DNA from: Agapanthus africanus
Lineage: Eukaryota; Streptophyta; Magnoliopsida; Asparagales; Amaryllidaceae
NCBI GenBank assembly: GCA_030015575.1
Contig: JASDDO010000026.1
Location: 29,218,079 to 29,282,078, forward strand
Reading direction: 5' to 3'
Length of the DNA: 64,000 nucleotides
Every line of letters starts with the position of its first letter. Position 1 is the first letter of the stretch. The translations under genes and the position numbers were made by a program. The notes beneath the pieces are model-generated. The model saw only the letters and a list, made by a program, of their open reading frames with translations, had not been told where the DNA came from and did not search any database. Positions 33,040 through 46,300 of this stretch are shown here, one piece after another.

Positions 33040-33681
33040 TTGGGGGCAGAAAGCAACTACTCTCCTATCGAAAAACACTGCCTGGCGTTGATCTTCGCGA
33101 TAACAAAGCTCAGGCACTACGTGTTGGCGCATGAAGTCCGTCTCATTTCGAAGGTGGACCCCCTTAAATATTTAATGTCGAAGGCCATATTGACAGGGAG
33201 GCTCTCTAAATGGGCCTTGCTCTTAATGGAGTTTTCAATAACCTACCAGCCTCTCAAGGCAGTGAAAGGCCGGGCCATCGCCGACTTCCTCGCTGAGCAC
33301 CCGATACCTGCCGATTCTCCTTTGAATTGCGAGTTGCCGGACGAACATGCGTTTGATGCGATCGACGGTAGTGATACCCGATGGGAACTCTATTTCGACG
33401 GAGCATCTTCCATGAAGAAGCGCAAACAAAGCATCCCTATATTCAAATCGGGGGTAGGCCTCATCTTCGTAACTCCACAAGGAGGGATAATGCGCTTTGC
33501 TTTCTCCTTAACAGAGCCGAGGACAAACAATGAAGCCGTATACGAAGCTTTAATAGCAGGCCTCGAGATCGCCATCAACATGGGAATTGAAAACCTCCTC
33601 ATATATGGAGATTCTCAACTGGTCGTTAGTCAAGTAAACGGTGACTATCAGACGTGCAAGCCAGAACTGGTGAAGTACTGA
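33040..33681 (+). pseudogene. C pol: RNase H followed by a second, archaeal-type RNase H
   Basis: The first part is the usual RT-linked RNase H with NYSPIEKHCLALIFAITKLR and KYLMSKAILTGRLSKWALLL. After ADFLAEHPI a second RNase H begins: WELYFDGASS, GVGLIFVTPQG, TNNEAVYEALIAGLEIA and IYGDSQLVVSQVNG. The second domain is characteristic of the Tat lineage of plant Ty3/Gypsy elements, and is the main reason for that assignment. Both would remove RNA from RNA-DNA hybrids. Confidence 0.85.
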
Positions 33682-33687
33682 GAAAAG

Positions 33688-35183
33688 GTGCAACAACTGT
33701 TGACCCAAATTCATTCCTACACTTTGGAAAACATACCGCGTGCAGAGAATAGCAAGGCGGACGCATTAGCCAAGCTCGCTAAGGAACTGGGTGATGAGAA
33801 CCTCGATGACGTCAGAATCGTGGTACAAAGTCGTCGGGTGCTCGCCCCAGCGGAAATATCTCTGGAATCACCCGAAGAGAAGGGAGCGACTGAGCAAATG
33901 GCTATGCAAATAAAAGACCAGGGAAAGGCTGAGGATTGGATAGAAGCCTTTATAGACTACTTCAAATCCCGTCGAACGCATGAAGATGCGTCCTCAAGAC
34001 ATCATATTATGAAACGAGCTCTGTCTTTCGCCTTCGTCAATGATACTCTGTACAAGAGGTCGTTTGATTCTCTGTGGTTGAGATGTCTCGGACCTGAGGA
34101 GGCGAAAAGAGTCGTTCAGGAAGTTCACGACGGACTCTGCGGTTCTCACCAAGCAGGCCCAAAGATGAAGTTGAAGATTAAACGGATGGGCTATTATTGG
34201 CCCACGATGATTCAGAACTGCCTCGAATATGCGAAGCAATGCCACTCATGCCAAATTCATGGGGACTTCATCCATCGGCACCCAAATCCTCTACATCTAA
34301 AGTGGCTAGCTGGCTGTTCGAAATGTGGGGGACTGATGTAATTGGCCCCATCGAACCAGCATCGTCCAGGGGACATCGATTCATCTTGGCGACGACTGAC
34401 TACTTCTCCAAATGGGCAGAAGCAGTACCGCTAAGGGAAGTGAAGACGGAGAATATCCTCCATTTCTTCAAGACGCACGTCATTTATCGGTTTGGAACTA
34501 CGCGACGGATCATCCCCGATAACGGGCCAGCTTACAAAAGCCACAAGATCAGCCGCTTCGCGCAACACAACATAGACTGGAGATATTCCTCGGTTTATAA
34601 TCCCCGAGCTAATGGTCTAGCTGAGGCTTTCAACAAGACCTTGACGAAGATCATAAAGAAGACGGTGTCCCGAAATAAGAAGGACTGGCACGAGAGACTG
34701 CAAGAAGATCTCTGGGCGTATCGAACTACGTTCAAGACGGCCACGAACACAACGCCGTACGCGTTGGTATTTGGTACAGAAGCAGTACTCCCCCTCGAAA
34801 TAGAATTACCCTCTCTGCGAGTGGCAATCCACTACGAGCTGACGGACGAAGAAAATGCTCACCTTCGGCTTGAGGAGCTTGATGCCCTTGATGAAACCCG
34901 GCTCATAGCGCAACAAAATTTGGAGGCTTATAAAGCAAAAATGACGTGCTCGTATGAAAGATTGACCCGGCCGAGGACATTCCACCAAGGCGAACTCGTG
35001 CTAGTGGTCAAAAGACCTATGATCCCCAATCGCGCCAAGCGGGAAAAATTTGAGCCGAACTATGAAGGCCCGTACATCATAGAAAAAGTTTATCAGAGTG
35101 GAGCCTATCTACTCATAGATATGCATGGTGAAAGGCCTTTCAGGCCAATAAACGGTCGCTTCCTGAAGAAATACTACGCCTAA
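33688..35183 (+). pseudogene. C pol: end of second RNase H and integrase
   Basis: The RNase H tail (ENSKADALAKLA) leads to an integrase with an HHCC-type zinc region around 34120-34260 (HDGLCGSHQAG, then CHSCQIHG), a catalytic core (WGTDVIGPIEPASSRGHRF, FGTTRRIIPDNGPAYKS, YNPRANGLAEAFNK) and a C-terminal DNA-binding part (GELVLVVKRP, PNYEGPYIIEKV, FLKKYYA end). The 328-residue frame from 34197 is long and well preserved, but the integrase spans more than one frame piece. No chromodomain is seen. Confidence 0.85.
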
Positions 35184-35400
35184 TGAGTTACGGCCTAGTT
35201 CAATGATAGATGACGACGACTATGTCCGCTCTCTATCTTCCCAAGCCCAAAACTCTATAAGTAGTAGCTGGCCAACGGACCTAAACGTCCTTAAACTAAT
35301 GACGGACCACTACGTCCTAAAACTAGCCGACGACCGAAACGTCTTTAAACTACTACCGCAGCATCCTCAGGCTGACGAGATAAAAAAAAAGGAATAAAAG
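35184..35400 (+). repeat. C 3' region start, 30-bp GGACC repeat
   Basis: Noncoding. Holds two to three units of the GGACC/GTCC repeat (about 35265-35355), equivalent to 17550-17700 in B. Confidence 0.6.
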
Positions 35401-35412
35401 TAATAATAATAA

Positions 35413-35695
35413 AGACGGTATGTCCATAAGCGAAATGGGCACGGATGAAAACCCGAAAGGGCTCCGTGAGTAAAAACAGCAGGGCTACCGGCGAGTGTTT
35501 GTGAAAACCCGAAAGGGCGCGACCTCGTTAGAAAAAAAAAGAATAAAAAGAATAAAAAAAAAAATAAGAATAAAAAAAGACGGTATGTCCATAAGCAAAG
35601 TGGGCACGGATGAAAACCCGAAAGGGCTCCGTGAGTAAAAACAGCAGGGCTACCGGCGAGTGTTTGTGAAAACCCGAAAGGGCACAACCTCGTTA
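35413..35695 (+). repeat. Two ~166-bp direct repeats with CCCGAAAGGG hairpins (C)
   Basis: Copies start at about 35413 and 35579, with the same content as 17732-17998 in B and longer A-rich spacers. Confidence 0.75.
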
Positions 35696-35696
35696 A

Positions 35697-36235
35697 AGGA
35701 CACTTACAGGGTCCTCTCGACCTTGTAAGGAGAAACCACCCGCGTGAGATCCTTACGACTCACAAGGGAGCAACACACTTAAGGATCCCCACGATTCCTA
35801 AAGAGAAAATACACTTGCGAGATCCTCGCGACTCGTAAGGAGAACTCTCTTATGGGACCCTCACGGCTCATAAGATTTGAAAGTCTTAAGTTACAGAAAC
35901 CTGAACCTGTTCTTAAGCAACTCCCGCAACCTTCAATATTGCCCTACAGGTGGCTCAATTATGACCCTTGTATACAATCCACGGGCGCGAATAAACATTT
36001 TCCTAACCAAGTCACATCCGTGACTAAGGACATGTCCATATGGTGAACAACCCTTGTAAGTCCTCTCGACTTATAAGGAGAAAACCCTTTTGTAGGATCC
36101 TTACGACTTATCGGGGAACATGCACTTAGGAATCCTTATAATTCCTAAGAAGAAAACGCACCTACGAGATCCTCACGACTTGTAGGGAGAAATACCTTTG
36201 TGAGACCCTTACGGCTCGTGAAGTCAAAATCCTTA
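35697..36235 (+). repeat. Array of ~36-bp hairpin units (C, blocks 1 and 1b)
   Basis: Ten units orthologous to 18007-18535. Some arms differ from B yet still pair, for example CTTACAGGGTC/GACCTTGTAAG in C against CTTATAGGATC with the same right arm in B. Confidence 0.75.
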
Positions 36236-36252
36236 GTCGACAACATCCTAAC

Positions 36253-39200
36253 TGTCACGCCCCGCTTCCCAAAATACGGAATACGAGGGGTAGACAAGGC
36301 CAGCCATGCTCCTACGGTCAAGGAAATGTCCTGCCGTAGTCACACTTCGGCTTCTAGTTTATCATGGTAAACAGTAAAGATGCGCAGGTAATGAGAAATA
36401 CAGTAACTGAAAGGAACAATGTGAAGACTGACCTGAAGTGGAACAAACGAATGTAACTCGGAATGGCAAGACAAAAAGTCTGTGATGCACTGGTCCAGCC
36501 TAAATCTTCTCCTCATACTGAGCATGCATACTCAGGTCGTCAGAGCGACGCAACAACAATATTATTATAATAAGATAAAACAGGTAAGTGAGGTAATACA
36601 AGTATAAGAACAGTGCAAGTAATCACTATGTCACTATATGATGCAGAATATGTTTTGTGTCCCTATCGGTCTGTAGGTCATGTTTGAAATCACATAGTGG
36701 AAGGAGGATCATGTTTAACAGGAGTCTCGTACATACCCGAGACAACGGCCCACATGCCCGGGACATAACCCTGTCAGCCGGATCGCTAGATCCTATCCTA
36801 CACGTATCAGTATCACGGTTCGAATGATCATCCTCTAAACACGGTCCCGCTAAATACGATACTCTTTCCATTTTGATTTCCCCTTTTTCCCCAGGTTTAC
36901 ACTATTTATGATCTTGATCTAGTCGTGTACAAGTATACCAATGGCACGGTTTTATCATTGTTCACTGTATTTATCACTGTCATGAATATTCACTTTCCAT
37001 TGAGCACGATTTTATCACTGTTCACTGTATTTATCACTGTCACGAATATTCACTTTCCATTGAGCACGATTTTATCACTGTTCACTGTATTTATCACTGT
37101 CACGAATATTCACTTTCCATTGGTGTACTCGTCACTGCTAAACCAATATCTATCGCGCACGATAATGCAATGTCCACACGTACTAACACTGAGTATATGG
37201 CAAGGGTATGATATATGTATGTATGCTACCAATAAGCTCTGTATGTTATGAATCAATATGCATGTCATTAACTTACATAAATTGCATAAATTAATATGTT
37301 AAGAATTCAGCAAAATGATACAAGTAAAATAAATAGAACACTCAGTCAGCAATTCATCAAAATTTGTTTCAGTTCAATCGGGGTTCCGGTTCTCAGGATA
37401 TAGCTGTTTCATTTTAAGTGCTCGCGGCTGGAAATTCAGTTTCAGAACTGAACGCCCGTTTCACGACACGAATTGCACCCAGTTGGGCTCAGAATTGAGC
37501 GATGTTACAGTTAAACTAATTGTGGATTTTACTGTTATGTATCCAACTCATCTAACGGATTATCGATATCAGTTTTGTATTAAAAGTTATGTTATGTACA
37601 AGGTGCTGGTGTAAGAGGGATCACTGCAGAAACTGCAGGACACAACGGTATTCTAAAATACAAATTAAATATCAAATGAAAGTGAAACGACACGGGACCT
37701 GATTTAAGGTTTAGCTAACTAAATTCTCTACACGAACATATAAGGTTCCGTGCATTTTCAGTTTAAGGAGGGGGTGTACAGGTGTTTCCAAGTTCAGGTA
37801 TTCAAACGAACGTTGCCCCGGACTGCAGTTCAGGGCCGCGAATCGCCTCAGTATTCATTGTTATAACTTATCAAAATGTAAAGATGAACTATGGAGTACT
37901 GTAGGTTTATCTGTTGGCTTCGATACGAGCCAGACGGATCGATAATACCCATGGTGTGCTGGATGTTATGCCTTGTACAATAAAGGGGTATACATTCTGT
38001 CCCTGTTTGGGACAGCCATAGGTTCTGTTGATTTAAAATATAATTTAAATAGTAAACGACAGTGAAAACGAATGAAATCACTCCCAATGGTTGCATAACA
38101 GACTTATCTTCGCTATAGTATAGGGTTCCGCATCATGGCATTTTCATACGGCAGGGAGAAGGTGTTGCAAAATGAGAATTGACAGCCAATGCTGCTCTGG
38201 ACTGCAGTCCAGAGCCGCACTCCGAACAAATTTCCGTCATATTTTTAAAGCAGAAACATACTAAAAATTATTTGAGGTTCTAGGTTGTCGAGATGGCTTC
38301 GATATGAGCCCTCGAACGCAACATTCTGATATATAATCAATTTACTATGATTTTTACAAAATTCAGGTGCAGAAATTTACAGATTCGATGGATCTAAATG
38401 GGGATGACATTTCACAGTGTTAGGATCCGTATTTTCGAGCCAACTCTTAACACGGTATTCATTATCACTCGGGCCAAATGTTATGTTTAGATTCCGTCAT
38501 TTTAGGGGAGTTTTCAGATTATGGTTCGCATCGAACACTTATAATAATATAGTATCGCAATCGAAATGAACGTATAATAGCATGAAGCAAGTATTAAACT
38601 TGCCTGGTAACGTCTCGGGGTCGCGAGGCAGCAACGTCGTCACGAGCATGTAGGTGAGTGTTGCATGCTCCCACAACTCTTGATGATACGGTCCTTCGGG
38701 TCTTCTCTTTGACGTCCCGATCTCCCGCGGAATGTCCGGTCTCATCTCGTCGCCGGAAGGGCACCACATCGCCTACGTCTTTTACGGGCTCCCACCTCAA
38801 TACCGAGGCAACTCGGGCGCGAAGTTGGCTAGCCGACGCGCCCAAGATTTGATGTAGAATGTATTGGATTAACTTGAAATCCTAAGCTTTTGATTCACAT
38901 CTCATGTGAGGGTTAAAGCTAGGAAGAATGATCACCATCATTTTTCTTTCTCTCTTCTTATGAACTTGTTATGATACACTTATCATAATTTTGTTAAGGA
39001 ATTGAATGCCTTGATTTCACATCTCATGTGAAGGTATTTATAAGAAGAAATGGAGGAGAGAATAATTTCATTTATAATTAAAAAGTTTAAGCATGATAGA
39101 AAAAAGAAAGAAAAGAATTTAGCACTAATTAAAGCATGCATTATGAAAGAAGTATCATGCTTAATTAGTACATCCACTTCAACAAACAAGCTATCATGCT

Positions 39201-39713
39201 TATACTTTTCAATTTACACCTCACTTATTTATTTTCACAAAATAAATGATGTCATAATTATGTCATTATGAGGTGGCATCTTCTAGAAGGTATTTTGTAA
39301 CAATTACAAAAATACCCCTCCTCCGTATACCGTATACCGTATACTGTATACCCGTATCCGAATTCCGAAAAATACGAATACCATTAATCCAATAATATAA
39401 TACCGGTATCCGTCCAGTATTATCCTTCCGATTATTATTCCTGTAACAATTACCGATCATAATCGAAAACCTGAGGAAATGGAAAGTTGGGCTGAGGGTT
39501 TTTAATATTTTGGGTTAGGAATTTTTTTGACAAAATTTAGTTTTAGTTTTATTTAGCTTTGATTTTAAATCTTGGGTTTTAACTTTTTAGGTTTTGGGAA
39601 AAATATAAATATCTTGCTTAACCAACCAATTCAAAATATGAGGGAAAAGAGAAAAGAACTACTGGAATTCAGATAATCGGAAACTTTTATTAGAATGAAA
39701 ACGGGGATTTACA
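36253..39713 (-). repeat. D 3' LTR
   Basis: Ends agree with the 5' LTR. It contains three ~60-bp repeats (36935-37125), a TATA box (minus, 39036-39042) and a (CCGTATA)n run near 39321-39352. Short frames across it recur identically in the other LTR and are not genes. Confidence 0.9.
36935..37125. repeat. Three ~60-bp tandem repeats in the D 3' LTR
   Basis: Units of TTTATCACTGTTCACTGTA and GAATATTCACTTTCCATTG, nearly identical to one another. The same triplet is at about 44060-44250 in the other LTR, so it predates insertion. Confidence 0.85.
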
Positions 39714-39727
39714 TCTTACCCCCCTTA
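39714..39727 (-). other. Polypurine tract of D
   Basis: Minus strand GTTAAGGGGGGTAAGA directly before TGTAAATCC, preceded by the CGAGGACGAAATTT sequence usual in Tekay/Del elements. Confidence 0.85.
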
Positions 39728-39766
39728 ACAAAAATTTCGTCCTCGAAATTTAACAAAAAAAAAGTA

Positions 39767-40258
39767 CTAGACAAAGAGATGTGGATAACGATAACGGATG
39801 TCTTCCTCCCGCTCCCAGGTTGATTCTCCTGGGGAACGACCGCCCCATGACACTCGGACTAAAGGAATGATCTTATTTTTCAGCACTTTCTCTCTGCGGT
39901 CGAGAATGGTAGTAGGCTGCTCCTCGTACGATAAGTCAGTACCCAAAACTAGCTCTGAATGGTCCAGGACATGGCTCTCATCCCGAACATAACGCCGCAA
40001 TTGTGACACGTGGAAGGTATTGTGCACACCAGCTAGCGATGGAGGCAAGGCGAGTCGATAGGCCACTTCTCCTACTCGCTCTAGCACCTCAAAAGGTCCG
40101 ATAAAGCGGGGACTAAGTTTTCCCCGACCTCCGAACCTGATAACTCCACGAGTGGGGGAAATCTTCAAGAACACATGATCTCCAACTTCGAACTCGAGTG
40201 CCCTTCTGCTGGCATCTGCTCAACTTTTCTGTCGATCCTGAGCCGTCTTGATACGCTG
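39767..40258 (-). pseudogene. D pol: integrase C-terminus and chromodomain
   Basis: Frame 40174-39767 carries the integrase tail (GKLSPRFIGPFEVLERVGEVAYRL and FHVSQLRRYV) and then a chromodomain-like end (TILDRREKVLKNK, VRVSWGG, STWEREEDIRYRYPHLF). Chromodomains of these elements are thought to steer insertion to marked chromatin. The element's integrase frames are not continuous. Confidence 0.8.
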
Positions 40259-41203
40259 TCAGATCATTTGGACTTTGTCGACTGTCTGAACAATGAGTTC
40301 GGGGCCCAGTAGTCTTCGTTCTCCCACATCATCCCAACATACCGGGGATCGACATTTCCGCCCGTATAGTGCTTCAAAAGGAGCCATCTGTATACTAGCC
40401 TGATAACTATTATTGTAAGAAAACTCGACTAAGTGCAGATGGTCCTCCCAGGAACCCTGCAAGTCCAACATACAGGCTCTCAACATATCCTCGAGCGTCT
40501 GAATCGTACGCTGGGATTGTCCATCCGTCTGTGGGTGATAAGCTGTGCTGAATTTAAGGCGGGTTCCCAAACTCTCCTGTAAGCTCTTCCAGAAGTGCGA
40601 CAAGAATCTCGTGTCCCGGTCTGACACAATGCTGACTGGAACACCGTGAAGTCGCACAATCTCTTGCATATATCTTTCTGCCAGTGATTCTGTCGACTGT
40701 CCCACTCGGAAAGGTAGAAAGTGTGCAGCTTTTGTGAGGCGATCGACGATAACCCAAATAGCGTTATTGCCTTTAGGGCTCCGTGGTAAGGCCGTCACAA
40801 AATCCATAGTAATGTGCTCCCACTTCCATTCAGGTATCGGCAATGGTTGTAACAATCCTGCTGTTCTCTGATGTTCCGCCTTCACCTGCTGACATACCAA
40901 ACACCTGGATACGAACCTCGCAATTTCCCGCTTCATTCCGTTCCACCAAAAGTGCTGCTTTAGATCCTGATACATTTTTGTACCTCCTGGATGCACAGAA
41001 TAAGCTGAACTGTGTGCTTCAGCCAAAACTTCTTCTCGTACATCTTCTTTAGGTACGCAGAGTCTGCTACCGAATCTCAGAGAGCCATCTTCGTGTATAA
41101 TCAAATCCGTTCTCAATCCAGCTTCCACTTGCTCTCTGAACTTTTGCAATCGAGGATCATCCGCTTGTGCAATCTTGATGCGATCCACCAGGGAAGATTG
41201 CAC
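40259..41203 (-). pseudogene. D pol: integrase
   Basis: 314-residue frame with a zinc-binding region (HSSAYSVHPGGTKMYQDLKQ, CLVCQQVKAEHQ), a catalytic core (WEHITMDFVTALPRSPKG, VSIVSDRDTRFLSHFW, YHPQTDGQSQRTIQTLEDML) and the conserved ALYGRKCRSP end. It would insert element DNA into the chromosome. Confidence 0.85.
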
Positions 41204-41209
41204 CTGTAG

Positions 41210-42651
41210 TTACCAAAATTGACTGAGTGCGTTCGGAGTAATGACCTCAAGTTCAAGTCTCTGGAAATCCTCAGTAATACTCCTCTGATCGGTCAACATC
41301 ATGACCGCTGGTTTGCGACTGAGTGCATCTGGTACAACATTGACCTTCCCCGGGTGATACTGAAGGTCCAAGTCATAATCTGCCATTAGCTCTAGCCATC
41401 GGCGCTGCCTCATGTTCAGTTCCTTCTGAGTGAAAACATACTTCAAACTTTTATGATCCGTGTAAACCTCCACTTTCTCACCCAATAGATAGTGCCTCCA
41501 AATCTTCAACGCAAAGACTACCGCGGCTAACTCCAAGTCATGCATGGGGTAGTTCTTCTCGTGGTTTCTCAGTTGTCGTGAGGCGTAAGCAACCACACGG
41601 CCGTGCTGCATCAAAACACAGCCTAAACCCTTTCATGAGGCATCACTGTGTATCACCAAACCACCTGAATTATCTGGTACAGTAAGAATAGGCGCCGTGG
41701 TTAGTTTCTGCTTTAGTGTGTCGAATGCCTGAGTGCACTCCTCTGTCCATGTAAACGGCACGTCCTTCCGTGTCAGCCTCGTCAATGGTTCTGCGATTCT
41801 TGAGAAATCTTGGACGAATCTCCGATAATAACCTGCCAATCCCAGAAAACTCCTGATCTCGGCTACTGACTTCGGCGTTGGCCAATCTTGAACTGCTACA
41901 ATCTTCTTAGGATCAACAACGATTCCATCTCCGGATACGACATGCCCCAAAAACTTCACTTCTTCGAGCCAAAACTCGCACTTGCTCATCTTCGCATACA
42001 ATTGTTCTTGCCTCAACGTTTGCAGTGCGATCTTCAAGTGTTCAGCATGCTCTACCATACTCTTCGAGTAGACCAAAATATCATCAGTGAACACTACAAC
42101 AAACTGGTCTAAGAATGGTGAAAAGATTCGGTTCATCAAGTCCATGAATATTGCCGGTGCATTCGTCACTCCGAAGGGCATTCGCAATGTCCATACTGAG
42201 TTCGGAACGTCGTCTTGCAAATATCTTCTGATTTAACTCGGACTTGATGATATCCGGATCGCAAATCCAGCTTCGAGAATACCCTCGCGCCATAAAGCTG
42301 CTCAAATAATTCGCCAATGTGAGGGATCGAGTACTTGTTCTTAATAGTCACTCGATTTAATTCTCGATAATCGATGCACATCCTCCTTGTGCCATCTATC
42401 TTCTTGAATAGAAGAACTGGAGCTTCCCAAGGTGAATCGCTGCTGCGAATCCAACCCTTTCTCTAGCAATTCGGCAACCTGCTTCTTGACTTCCTCCAAT
42501 TCCACTGGTGCCATTGGATAGTAACCCTTAAGATTGGCGCTGCACCAAGATCAATCGCGAACTCTATGCCTCGCTTCGGCGGTAAACCTGATATGTCTTC
42601 GAACACGTCCATGAAATCTCGAACAACAGCTGGCATATCTTCCTTATCCAC
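41210..42651 (-). pseudogene. D pol: reverse transcriptase and RNase H
   Basis: Several frames in order: DFMDVFEDISGLPPKRGIEF (RT start), [20 protein letters not shown], the RT core [27 protein letters not shown] and [15 protein letters not shown], then RNase H with [38 protein letters not shown] and VPDALSRK. All motifs are typical of Ty3/Gypsy chromoviruses. Broken in several places. Confidence 0.85.
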
Positions 42652-42699
42652 TTCTATCGACGAAAGAACATTGTTTGTCGGCCTAGCCCTAATCTCGAC

Positions 42700-42845
42700 T
42701 GGCCCTACAGAACTGCCTCCTCCAGCAAAACAAACTCCGGATGTCCGGGAATCTGGAGAATCACTTTCCTTTCCTTACAATCAATATGAGTGTGGAAAGT
42801 GCTGCGAAAATCCATTCCCAAGACAACAACAAAGGGATGCACCAG
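42700..42845 (-). pseudogene. D protease remnant
   Basis: Minus-strand residues like VVLGMDFRSTFHTHIDCKER match the C-terminal end of chromovirus protease just upstream of RT. The rest of protease and all gag are missing. Confidence 0.6.
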
Positions 42846-43355
42846 AATTTAATAATCTTAATGCGGGGAAAAACAAGAACAAGTAAGATACCGAGATGAC
42901 TTCATCCGACGTCAAGATACTGAAGAGGATTAAGCACGGTAAACAGGATTCAAGCTTGCGATAAAACATGAACTGGAAAGTAAGAGAATCAAGGCAATAT
43001 GAAGACCATGGAACACGGAAATTAATCAAGACCAGGACTCCAAGTTACTTAAATAGAGTACCGCATTGTAACCATGCTGCAGTTCATAGTTACAATCACA
43101 TAACTCCACTCAAGTCGCCCAAATCCTAGTAATAGAATCAACGAACATAGAGAAACAATAGAGAACCAAAAGGTTTCAAGTCGAGATGTAAAGTGGTTTG
43201 CATATCGTCAAGACGAAGGATAAAAGAAAGATATGATTCAAGAATCATGATAGCAATGTGGCACGACATGTTCCTAATCACGAGTATTCTGATTCGTGTA
43301 TTGGGTCCAATACCCAACTACAAAAAGAATCAAACTCGATTAACCTATAACCTAT
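42846..43355. other. D noncoding leader remnant
   Basis: About 500 bp between the protease remnant and the primer site with no recognisable gag or other coding sequence. Confidence 0.6.
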
Positions 43356-43367
43356 GCTCTGATACCA
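43356..43367 (-). other. Primer-binding site of D (initiator tRNA-Met)
   Basis: Minus strand TGGTATCAGAGC, nine bases from the 5' LTR. Confidence 0.9.
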
Positions 43368-43376
43368 ACAAAACCA

Positions 43377-46300
43377 TGTCACGCTCCGCTTCCCAAAATA
43401 CGGAATACGAGGGGTAGATAAGGCCGGCCATGCTCCTACGGTCAAGGAAATGTCCTGCCGTAGTCACACTTCGGCTTCTAGTTTATCATGGTAAACAGTA
43501 AAGATGCGCAGGTAATGAGAAATACAGTAACTGAAAGGAACAATGTGAAGACTGACCTGAAGTGGAACAAACGAATGTAACTCGGAATGGCAAGACAAAA
43601 AGTCTGTGATGCACTGGTCCAGCCTAAATCTTCTCCTCATACTGAGCATGCATACTCAGGTCGTCAGAGCGACGCAACAACAATATTATTATAATAAGAT
43701 AAAACAGGTAAGTGAGGTAATACCAGTATAAGAACAGTGCAAGTAATCACTATGTCACTATATGATGCAGAATATGTTCTGTGTCCCTATCGGTCTCTAG
43801 GTCATGTTTGAAATCACATAGTGGAAGGAGGATCATGTTTAACAGGAGTCTCATACATACCCGAGACAACGACCCACATGCCCGGGACATAACCCTGTCA
43901 GCCGGATCGCTAGATCCTATCCTACACGTATCAGTATCACGGTTCGAATGATCATCCTCTAAACACGGTCCCGCTAAATACGATACTCTTTCCACTTTGA
44001 TTTCCCCTTTTTCCCCAGGTTTACACTATTTATGATCTTGATCTAGTCGTGTACAAGTATACCAATGGCACGGTTTTATCATTGTTCACTGTATTTATCA
44101 CTGTCATGAATATTCACTTTCCATTGAGCACGATTTTATCACTGTTCACTGTATTTATCACTGTCACGAATATTCACTTTCCATTGAGCACGATTTTATC
44201 ACTGTTCACTGTATTTATCACTGTCACGAATATTCACTTTCCATTGGTGTACTCGTCACTCCTAAACCAATATCTATCGCGCACGATAATGCAATGTCCA
44301 CACGTACTAACACTGAGTATATGGCAAGGGTATGATATATGTATGTATGCTACCAATAAGCTCTGTATGTTATGAATCAATATGCATGTCATTAACTTAC
44401 ATAAATTGCATAAATTAATATGTTAAGAATTCAGCAAAATGATACAAGTAAAATAAATAGAACACTCAGTCAGCAATTCATCAAAATTTGTTTCAGTTCA
44501 ATCGGGGTTCCGGTTCTCAGGATATAGCTGTTTCATTTTAAGTGCTCGCGGCTGGAAATTCAGTTTCAGAACTGAACGCCCGTTTCACAACACGAATTGC
44601 ACCCAGTTGGGCTCAGAATTGAGCGATGTTACAGTTAAACTAATTGTGGATTTTACTGTTATGTATCCAACTCATCGAACGGATTATCGATATCAGTTTT
44701 GTATTAAAAGTTATGTTATGTACAAGGTACTGGTGTAAGAGGGATCACTGCAGAAACTGCAGGACACAACGGTATTCTAAAATACAAATTAAATATCAAA
44801 TGAAAGTGAAACGACACGGGACCTGATTCAAGGTTTAGCTAACTAAATTCTCTACGCGAACATATAAGGTTCCGCGCATTTTCAGTTTAAGGAGGGGGTG
44901 TACAGGTGTTTCCAAGTTCAGGTATTCAAACGAACGTTGCCCCGGACTGCAGTTCAGGGCCGCGAATCGCCTCAGTATTCATTGTTATAACTTATCAAAA
45001 TGTAAAGATGAACTATGGAGTACTGTAGGTTTATCTGTTGGCTTCGATACGAGCCAGATGGATCGATAATACCCATGGTGTGCTGGATGTTATGCCTTGT
45101 ACAATAAAGGGGTATACATTCTGTCCCTGTTTGGGACAGCCATAGGTTCTGTTGATTTAAAATATAATTTAAATAGTAAACGACAGTGAAAACGAATGAA
45201 ATCACTCCCAATGGTTGCATAACAGACTTATCTTCGCTATAGTATAGGGTTCTGCATCATGGCATTTTCATACGGCAGGGAGAAGGTGTTGCAAAATGAG
45301 AATTGACAGCCAATGCTGCTCTGGACTGCAGTCCAGAGCCGCACTCCGAACAAATTTCCGTCATATTTTTAAAGCAGAAACATACTAAAAATTATATGGG
45401 GTTCTAGGTTGTCGAGATGTCTTCGATATGAGCCCTCGAACGTAACATTCCGATGTATAATCAATTTACTATGATTTTTACAAAATTCAGGTGCAGAAAT
45501 TTACAGATTCGATGGATCTAAATGGGGATGACATTTCACAGTGTTAGGATCCGTATTTTCGAGCCAACTCTTAACACAGTATTCATTATCACTCGGGCCA
45601 AATGTTATGTTTAGATTCCGTCATTTTAGGAGAGTTTTCAGATTATGGTTCGCATCGAACACTTATAATAATATAGTATCGCAATCGAAATGAACGTATA
45701 ATAGCATGAAGCAAGTATTAAACTTGCCTGGTAACGTCTCGGGGTCGCGAGGCAGCAACGTCGTCACGAGCATGTAGGTGAGTGTTGCATGCTCCCACAA
45801 CTCTTGATGATACGGTCCTTCGGGTCTTCTCTTTGACGTCCCGATCTCCCGCGGAATGTCCGGTCTCCATCTCGTCGCCGGAAGGGCACCACATCGCCTA
45901 CGTCTTTTACGGGCTCCCACCTCAATACCGAGGCAACTCGGGCGCGAAGTTGGCTAGCCGACGCGCCCAAGATTTGATGTAGAATGTATTGGATTAACTT
46001 GAAATCCTAAGCTTTTGATTCACATCTCATGTGAGGGTTAAAGCTAGGAAGAATGATCACCATCATTTTTCTTTCTCTCTTCTTATGAACTTGTTATGAT
46101 ACACTTATCATAATTTTGTTAAGGAATTGAATGCCTTGATTTCACATCTCATGTGAAGGTATTTATAAGAAGAAATGGAGGAGAGAATAATTTCATTTAT
46201 AATTAAAAAGTTTAAGCATGATAGAAAAAAGAAAGAAAAGAATTTAGCACTAATTAAAGCATGCATTATGAAAGAAGTATCATGCTTAATTAGTACATCC

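Noticed and set aside
36340-39460. Several 60-108-residue frames found identically in 43464-46585
   Set aside because: They lie in the two LTRs of D and are identical because the LTRs are; none has a known domain.
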